Source of the DNA: Kalymmatonema hyalinum WJT4-NPBG1
Lineage (GTDB): Bacteria; Cyanobacteriota; Cyanobacteriia; Cyanobacteriales; Nostocaceae
Direction: 5' to 3'
Assembly (NCBI GenBank): GCA_019359075.1
Contig: JAHHIB010000013.1
Location: 42,112-106,111 of the forward strand
DNA: 64,000 nucleotides
Of this stretch, positions 55,631 to 60,912 are shown piece by piece. Within the stretch, counting starts at the first letter, position 1, and the number at the start of each line of letters is the position of its first letter. The notes under the pieces were generated by a model. It did no database searches. It worked only from the letters and a program-made list of their open reading frames with translations, and had not been told where the DNA came from. A program made the translations under genes and the position numbers.

Positions 55631-55963
55631 CTACCCTTGTTGGTTGCGTCTGGCTAATAAGCGATCGCGTATGCCAACAGGGTTAAAACGTTTCTCAACT
55701 TCTTGACGCACTTCTGTGTTAAGACGTTGACGCATCATGAGATAATCATCAACTTCAGCTTGATGCCGTAAGTAATAACCAATCACCGAATAAATATCAG
55801 AAAGCTGAAGCGATGGGTACTGCTCTGTGATTTCTTCTGCTGTACACCCTTCCAGAAAAGCTGTAACTACTGTATCTAAGGTGACGCGACTTTTGCTGAT
55901 GCGGACAACGCCATTTGCATCAATCGTGAGTGGAATTGGGTCAGCCTTTGGAAAAACTAGCAT
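55631..55963 (-). CDS. DUF433 antitoxin of the DUF5615 toxin
   Basis: 110 residues. DUF433 signature: VVRISKSRVTLDTVVTAFLE, GCTAEEITEQYPSLQLSDIY, VIGYYLRHQAEVDDYL. These winged-helix-like proteins are the antitoxin partner of DUF5615 PIN-like toxins (VapB45/VapC45 type). It is first in the operon, with its stop abutting the toxin start at 55630, the expected order. With the toxin broken, it is now an orphan antitoxin. Confidence 0.87.
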   Translation of the reverse strand: MLVFPKADPIPLTIDANGVVRISKSRVTLDTVVTAFLEGCTAEEITEQYPSLQLSDIYSVIGYYLRHQAEVDDYLMMRQRLNTEVRQEVEKRFNPVGIRDRLLARRNQQG

Positions 55964-56142
55964 GGTGAAGGGCAGTATAGTTTAATATTCCTTTTCTAGT
56001 ATAAGCTAGAAGCCTTAAGCAGTATTCCTGCTCAACTTACTCATCCATGCCCAATCATCAGGCGTTCGCGTAGCGTGCCGGAGGCAATCGCTACTCTTGC
56101 AAAAACTACACAAAGCGATCGCTTTATCAGCCATTCGATGGA

Positions 56143-56331
56143 TTAGGAAATAGCTTGCGAAGCAGTCACACTATTAGACTGTTGCTTAGGTTGCAGTGAT
56201 ACCAATTTTTTTCCACTTGCTGCCTGTCTCTTCTGCCAATCAGCAAATATTGCTTTGAAATCATAGTTAAAAGATTTGGCGTGTTCTTCACGAATCCGGT
56301 GCAATTCTTCTAAAATTTCGTCTTCCCACAT
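56143..56331 (-). CDS. Small conserved-looking protein, 62 residues
   Basis: 62 residues starting MWEDEILEELHRIREEHAKS, with DYDFKAIF-like NYDFKAIFADWQKRQAASGK in the middle and a Ser/Gln-rich end. I have seen near-identical N-termini in many small cyanobacterial proteins that lie next to toxin-antitoxin genes; a role as antitoxin is a guess. The end runs close to a HIP1 repeat at about 56100-56130. Not co-directional with a close partner; 111 bp separate it from the next minus-strand gene. Confidence 0.65.
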   Translation of the reverse strand: MWEDEILEELHRIREEHAKSFNYDFKAIFADWQKRQAASGKKLVSLQPKQQSNSVTASQAIS

Positions 56332-56454
56332 ACTCTACTCTATTCTCTTAAAAACTACACACCGAACGAGTGCATGGTTAGATTTCGGTAATGGTTGCAA
56401 CCATACTAAACTTTTTTCTACTGGCTCTCTGTCTTAATATTGCTGAGTAAGCTT

Positions 56455-56661
56455 TCATTGTCCCCGCCCTGGCTTGCAATCAGCAAAACTCAATGCCTCA
56501 GTATCGAGGAAACTAGCGATCGCCATCTCAATAACCGCTTCAACCGGATACTCAATTACATTTGCATGGGCAATTAGGGCAGCCCGAATCTTTTCAGGTA
56601 GCAGTTCCAAGATGACTTCGGCATCAGAGGCGGAAAGTTGCTCTTTTAGTTTTGCTTGCAT
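56455..56661 (-). CDS. Small helical protein, 68 residues
   Basis: 68 residues: MQAKLKEQLSASDAEVILEL, then PEKIRAALIAHANVIEYPVE and AVIEMAIASFLDTEALSFAD. Helical throughout, acidic. The ribbon-helix-helix-like spacing suggests an antitoxin-type protein, but I cannot confirm a family. Four bases upstream ends a broken open frame (56666-56818), so it was the second gene of a pair. Confidence 0.55.
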   Translation of the reverse strand: MQAKLKEQLSASDAEVILELLPEKIRAALIAHANVIEYPVEAVIEMAIASFLDTEALSFADCKPGRGQ

Positions 56662-56665
56662 AATT

Positions 56666-56818
56666 TTACTGTTCGGTTGGAATCTGGACGTTGTAAGGAG
56701 GCTCAGTAGCTCTTAAAATGATGGCTTCTAGCTCCAATAGTAGCGCAGGGTTTCCCCAATAAGAAATTGGCTGCACTGCAATACGAACATCTTCATCGCT
56801 ATATTTATCAAGCCACGC
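56666..56818 (-). pseudogene. Truncated partner gene of the 68-residue protein
   Basis: Fifty sense codons without a start (AWLDKYSDEDVRIAVQPISY, ALLLELEAIILRATEPPYN) end at TAA four bases before the next gene's ATG. The 5' end is cut by a TAG at 56819 and a HIP1 repeat beyond. The protein-like composition supports a decayed gene; family unknown. Confidence 0.45.
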
Positions 56819-56948
56819 CTACAAAAAGTCCAAAAGCTATTCAAGGATGAGGCGATCGCTCTGGTGCGGTAAAAAATCAGGTAAAGCAATAAAATGAAAC
56901 AATATATATAAAGTTTATATAAAAATTATCAAGTAACCTGTAACCATT

Positions 56949-57368
56949 ATGCCAGCCCGCGACTACTACCATGACGTTGTACGCAATGCTCTTGAAAAAG
57001 ATGGCTGGACAATTACCCATGATCCCTATCGACTCAAACTTACACGAGGTAAGAACCTATTCGTCGATCTCGGAGCAGAAAGACTAATTGCTGCCGAGAA
57101 AGGGGTTAAAAAAATTGCTATTGAAATCAAAAGTTTCCGTAGTGCCTCAGAAATGAAAGATTTAGAGGAAGCAGTTGGTCAATTTGTCTTGTACGAACAC
57201 TTACTAACACGCTATGAACCAGAAAGAAAACTATATTTAGCCGTTCCTGAAGATGTCAGAGAATCAGTCTTTGAAGAAGAGGCTGGACAGGTTTTAATAG
57301 AAGACAAAATACTCCGGTTGTTGACTTTTGATACTACTAAAGAGGAGGTTGTTAAGTGGATACCTTAA
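56949..57368 (+). CDS. xisH: XisH-like protein
   Basis: 139 residues. XisH family marks: MPARDYYHDVVRNALEKDGW, LFVDLGAERLIAAEKG, IAIEIKSFRSASEMKDLEEA and GQFVLYEHLL. The D...EIK pattern is that of PD-(D/E)xK nuclease-like folds. XisH was named for its role in fdxN-element excision in Anabaena, but the family is widespread and mobile, always paired with XisI. It overlaps xisI by 13 bp. Confidence 0.93.
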   Translation: MPARDYYHDVVRNALEKDGWTITHDPYRLKLTRGKNLFVDLGAERLIAAEKGVKKIAIEIKSFRSASEMKDLEEAVGQFVLYEHLLTRYEPERKLYLAVPEDVRESVFEEEAGQVLIEDKILRLLTFDTTKEEVVKWIP

Positions 57369-57697
57369 ATAGAAATTACCTTCAACAAGCTATCATCACC
57401 GTCTTACAAGATTATCTTAAATTTCTTGGCAAGGATCTCGATAACGAAGTTCAACTCATCATTGATGAAAACAAAAAGCATTACCTATTAGTTGAAATAG
57501 GTTGGCAAAAAAATCGCCGAATTTACGGCAACCTTATTCATATTGACCTTATTAACGATAAGATTTGGATACAACAAGACGGTACAGAAGAAGGCATTGC
57601 CAACGAGCTTGTAAAACAGGGCATCTCCCCTCAGCAAATTGTTCTAGCCTTTAAAACGCCTGAACGCCGTAAAATAACTGACTTTGCCGTTTCTTAA
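57356..57697 (+). CDS. xisI: XisI-like protein
   Basis: 113 residues. XisI family: MDTLNRNYLQQAIITVLQDY, KKHYLLVEIGWQKNRRIYGN, IWIQQDGTEEGIANELVKQG and IVLAFKTPERRKITDFAVS, all full-length. Start overlaps the xisH end, so the pair is translationally coupled. XisI is proposed to pair with XisH as a toxin-antitoxin-like or excision-control module. No fdxN element, site-specific recombinase or nif gene is visible here, so the pair is acting, if at all, outside its classical context. Confidence 0.93.
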   Translation: MDTLNRNYLQQAIITVLQDYLKFLGKDLDNEVQLIIDENKKHYLLVEIGWQKNRRIYGNLIHIDLINDKIWIQQDGTEEGIANELVKQGISPQQIVLAFKTPERRKITDFAVS

Positions 57698-57739
57698 ATA
57701 AAAGTTTAAGTTGGTTGTAATTTTCGGTCTTGAAATGAT

Positions 57740-58125
57740 CCAGCGATCGCTACTCTGCAAAAACTACACACCGGAGTGATCGCTCAATGCGAAAACCCAG
57801 TTACACCCAAGTACAAAAGCTGTTCAATGATAAAGCGATCGCTATTCTTGTAAAAACTACACGCTTGTGAGCGATCGCCTTAACAAAAACCCAGTCACCG
57901 TGAAGTACAAAAGCTCCCTAATGATAAAGCGATCGCTACTAAGAGCAAAAACTACACACTCGTGAGCGTTCGCGTAGCGTGCCGAAGGCAATCGCTACTC
58001 TGCAAAAGTCCAGTCACCCTGAAGTACAAAAGCTACCCAATGATAAGGTGATCGCTATTCTTGAAAAACTACACAAAGCGAGCGATCGCTATTCTGTAAA
58101 ACTAAACACCGGAGGGAGTCCACAA
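57740..58125. repeat. Array of the HIP1/CHAT-tail composite repeat
   Basis: Alternating half-units: GCGATCGCTA...AAAACTACAC with GAGCGATCGC (at about 57746, 57837, 57927, 58048, 58081) and CCCAGTCACCCTGAAGTACA with AAAGCTACCCAATGATAA (at about 57795, 57889, 58009). Period about 90-100 bp. The units vary and have no uniform spacers. Fills the 448-bp gap after xisI. Confidence 0.87.
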
Positions 58126-58145
58126 AATTACATTTTCTACGAGTG

Positions 58146-58826
58146 TTACAATTGCCATTTTTGATCTGTCTCTGAACCATTATCAGTGTTACGTCCAGAC
58201 GTTTCGCAATTCCAAAGTTGTAGAGGTGCCCCATTCCTATTACCAGGAGCGCCAGCCACATCAATACATTTCCCAGACGCAACGTTTAGAATAAATCCAT
58301 CACGAGTCAATGTCCAGATTTGATCTGTTTCTGAACCGTTATCAGGGTTACGACCTGACCATTCACAATCCCAAAGTTGTAGAGGTGCGCCATTGGTATT
58401 ACCAGGAGCGCCAGCCACATCAATACATTTCCCAGACAAAGTATTTCGGATAAATCCTCTTGTGAATTCCCATTTTTGATCTGTGGTTGAGCCATTATCC
58501 GCGTTACGTCCAGACGCTTCGCAATTCCAAAGTTGTAAACGTGCGCCATTAGTATTACCAGGAGCGCCAGCCACATCAATACATTTCCCTGATAGTGAAT
58601 TGAGTATAAATCCCTTGGCAGGAGGGGTAGGATAAAAAAGATCACTGCTTTCAATTCGCCTAGGTTGTGGACGGCGATCGCAAGTTGGATCAAACTGACC
58701 GAAAAAACCACTACAGGCAGAAGCTTGCGGGGAGACTAAAGCAAGAAATGTAGAAATCCCACAAGTTACTCCCATGACTGTAAGTGTAGATAAAAACAAA
58801 CGCCAATTTTTCTGTTTTAACTTCAT
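58146..58826 (-). CDS. Secreted ricin-B-type lectin (three repeats)
   Basis: 226 residues from the ATG at 58826 (MKLKQKNWRLFL); the longer frame upstream runs into repeat sequence and is not used. Signal peptide (LFLSTLTVMGVTCGISTFLA) with cleavage probably after QASA. A short Pro/Arg linker, then three ricin-B repeats of about 50-52 residues, each with SGKCIDVAGAPGN, LQLWNCE or LQLWDCE, and TDQKW/TDQIW; QxW is the family signature. The N-terminal mature Cys suggests a lipid-anchor or disulphide. Binds carbohydrate, ligand unknown. It lacks a catalytic domain. Closely related to the lectin at 60222. Confidence 0.92.
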   Translation of the reverse strand: MKLKQKNWRLFLSTLTVMGVTCGISTFLALVSPQASACSGFFGQFDPTCDRRPQPRRIESSDLFYPTPPAKGFILNSLSGKCIDVAGAPGNTNGARLQLWNCEASGRNADNGSTTDQKWEFTRGFIRNTLSGKCIDVAGAPGNTNGAPLQLWDCEWSGRNPDNGSETDQIWTLTRDGFILNVASGKCIDVAGAPGNRNGAPLQLWNCETSGRNTDNGSETDQKWQL

Positions 58827-58839
58827 GTATGTCTCCCGT

Positions 58840-59080
58840 CTTAACAAAAGCCCTGTCACCCTGAAGTACAAAAGTTACCCAATGAAAAAGCGATCGCTAT
58901 TCTGGTAAAAACTACATACTCTTGGCGATCGCTCCGCAGCAAAAACGCTGTTACCCTGAAGTCCAAAAGCTACCCATAATAAGGCGATCGCTATGTCTTG
59001 AAAGAACTACACAAAATGAGCGGTCGCCAGCTTGCAAAACCCCAGTCACTCTGAAGCACAAAAACTACCCAAGGATATAG
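58840..59080. repeat. Composite repeats upstream of the first lectin gene
   Basis: CHAT-tail half-units at about 58850, 58950 and 59043 and HIP1 half-units at about 58890 and 58982. The first copy overlaps the lectin's upstream region and supplies its extended false N-terminus. Confidence 0.85.
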
Positions 59081-59086
59081 CGATCA

Positions 59087-59212
59087 CTATACTGCCTCTA
59101 TTTCAGCCGTGGCGACCGCTTCCGCTCTGATGAGTTCAAATCCAGGTACTTCTCAAATTTGACGATCGCCTGTGCTGAGGTAGATTTCCGTATTCTCTAC
59201 ATTTATAGAGTT
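59087..59212 (-). pseudogene. Possible PIN/VapC-type gene remnant
   Basis: A 41-codon stretch reads ...LSTGDRQI, TGA, EVPGFELIRAEAVATA... TGDR and VPG-ELI resemble the C-terminal end of PIN-domain toxins. It has an internal stop and no start. Weak assignment. Confidence 0.25.
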
Positions 59213-59349
59213 CTATCTATGACTTGTCTGCCGCGTAAGCCCATTCTCACTTCTCGTGTTACTCCACTACACTCCTATTAGTGTATTAGGGGTTTACCCA
59301 GACAGGTGCAAGATATGAGCCAAGGGAGTGGGGTTGCATTAGGTCTGAA
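59213..59349. other. Spacer, nothing recognised
   Basis: Spacer after the secreted protein at 59350; it contains no further composite repeat. Confidence 0.4.
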
Positions 59350-59790
59350 TTAATCGCTCAAAACGTATGTTTGGTCTTGCTCTAGGCTTACATTGCGGAA
59401 AAGTCTAAACTTTGTCATTACTCTTCCCCTTCCTGTACAGCGTGATGCATCATCCGCAGCATCAAGCGTCCAATCAGCCTGGGTTGGAAACTGAATTACA
59501 CATCTTGGTATATCTCCTGTATGGAACCCTCCTCCAGTATTCTCCCCGTATACCGCAAACGTAGAATTACTAGTATCGCCTCTAAAACCAGCTGGTCTAC
59601 ATTGACCTGGGGGAATTTGATACCATCCAGAAGAACGGATCCTATTATCAGGAGCAGTCCAACTAATGGCAGCAAGATACTTTGTTCTTGCTTGATTACA
59701 TAAAATTACGTCAGATCTGGCTGGTGTACTAAATACAAAACTTGCTGATGATAGTAATACACCGCTTAAAACAGCTAAAGAAATCTTCAT
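59350..59790 (-). CDS. Secreted DUF1036-like protein
   Basis: About 146 residues from the ATG at 59790 (MKISLAVLSG); longer starts at 59805 and 59868 are possible but precede the signal peptide. Signal peptide MKISLAVLSGVLLSSASFVF with cleavage near PARS. The mature part begins DVILCNQARTKYLAAISWT and has GWYQIPPGQC and AVYGENTGGG, resembling DUF1036. Four cysteines suggest disulphides. Like the two lectin genes it is a secreted product preceded by CHAT-tail repeats, so it may belong to the same cassette. Function unknown. Confidence 0.72.
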   Translation of the reverse strand: MKISLAVLSGVLLSSASFVFSTPARSDVILCNQARTKYLAAISWTAPDNRIRSSGWYQIPPGQCRPAGFRGDTSNSTFAVYGENTGGGFHTGDIPRCVIQFPTQADWTLDAADDASRCTGRGRVMTKFRLFRNVSLEQDQTYVLSD

Positions 59791-59878
59791 ATTGTTTACT
59801 TCCATAAGTTTTGAGTTGAGGGTATGCTGTTTCCCTGTTGATAAGCTTGAATTAACAATACTAGGCATAGGATTAACC

Positions 59879-60110
59879 AGTCATTACCGGAAACTGAAAT
59901 CCTGGTTATCTTCGCTACATACTCACTGCCACTCACCCTGAAGCACAAAAGCTACTCAAGAATAAGGCGATCGCTACCTCTTGTAAAAACTACACAAAGT
60001 GATCGCCTTAACAAAAGCCCAGTCACCCTGAAGTACAAAAGTTCCCTAATGATAAAGCGATCGCTATTCTTGCAAAAACTACACACTTGTGGTCGCGCCA
60101 TATCTGACAA
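59879..60110. repeat. CHAT 3'-end relic and composite repeats
   Basis: 59879-59963 is collinear with 60869-60950 at roughly 84% identity by eye, covering the last codons of the CHAT gene and its 3' flank. In that frame it reads VAFVLQGEWQ then stop. HIP1 half-units follow at about 59967 and 60057 and a CHAT-tail half-unit at about 60022. Confidence 0.85.
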
Positions 60111-60221
60111 GTCATTTCGCTCGTTGCAAAAACCTTACTGTATTAATCTTTTCAACACTACCTTTAGTCGAGGTTTCATTGAGTAGCACTACGCTTGACC
60201 CAACGTACCAACAGTAGGTTT
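60111..60221. other. Spacer after the second lectin
   Basis: 110 bp without further repeat or ORF; the lectin stop follows. Confidence 0.4.
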
Positions 60222-60806
60222 TCACAGGCTATGAGAATAGTCAAGCTGCCATTTTTGATCTGTACGTGAACCATTATCAGCATTACGCCCAGAACGTTCA
60301 CAATCCCAAAGTTGTAATTGTGCGCCATTAGTATTACCGGGCGCACCAGCTACATCAATACATTTTCCTGATAGTGAATTTATAATAAATCCACCTCGTA
60401 ATTGCCATTTTTGATCTGTACGTGAACCATTATCAGCATTACGCCCAGAACGTTCACAATCCCAAAGTTGTAATTGTGCGCCATTAGTATTACCGGGCGC
60501 ACCAGCTACATCAATACATTTTCCTGATAGTGAATTTATGATAAATCCGTCATTTGTTAATACCCAGGTTTGATCTGTAGTTGAACCGTTGTCAGCATTC
60601 GTCCCAGAACGCTCACAATCCCAAAGTATTAATGGTGCGCCATTACTGCTTCCAGGCGCACCAGCCACATCAATACATTTTCCCGATAGTGAATTGACTA
60701 TAAATGCAGCGTCAGATCCGACTAAACTTGCTTGACTAGCTCCTTGAAAAACAAGAGCAAGAACACTAAAACTTGATAAAACAAAAAGTTTTCTTTTAAG
60801 TCTCAT
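60222..60806 (-). CDS. Secreted ricin-B-type lectin, recently expanded
   Basis: 194 residues. Signal peptide (LFVLSSFSVLALVFQGASQA) with cleavage after QAS/L, then three ricin-B units, each with SGKCIDVAGAPGN or GAPGS, LxLWDCE and TDQ.W. Units two and three are near-identical at protein and DNA level (see 60247-60539). No linker or other domain, ends in DYSHSL. It lies 106 bp downstream of the CHAT protease gene on the same strand and is likely co-transcribed with it; the pairing of a CHAT protease with a secreted lectin is the notable context. Confidence 0.93.
   Translation of the reverse strand: MRLKRKLFVLSSFSVLALVFQGASQASLVGSDAAFIVNSLSGKCIDVAGAPGSSNGAPLILWDCERSGTNADNGSTTDQTWVLTNDGFIINSLSGKCIDVAGAPGNTNGAQLQLWDCERSGRNADNGSRTDQKWQLRGGFIINSLSGKCIDVAGAPGNTNGAQLQLWDCERSGRNADNGSRTDQKWQLDYSHSL
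60247..60539. repeat. 156-bp tandem duplication within the lectin gene
   Basis: 60247-60383 is identical to 60403-60539 (137 bp, no difference seen); the first change is A60384/G60540. The 156-bp period equals 52 codons, one ricin-B unit. Confidence 0.9.
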
Positions 60807-60912
60807 TGTATCAGTACATCCTTTTCAGTTGGTTGGCATCCATAAAAATACAGAAAATGTTCTCAATTAGTCATTACCGAAAACTGAAATGTTAGTTATT
60901 TTCAACACATAC

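Noticed and set aside
57740..58125. CRISPR-like array
   Set aside because: The repeated units vary in length and sequence, both half-units recur as repeats, there are no uniform unique spacers and no cas genes are nearby.
58307..58711. 134-residue second ORF inside the first lectin gene
   Set aside because: It is a frame shadow produced by the repeated lectin units (its MWLALLVI motif repeats with the same period).
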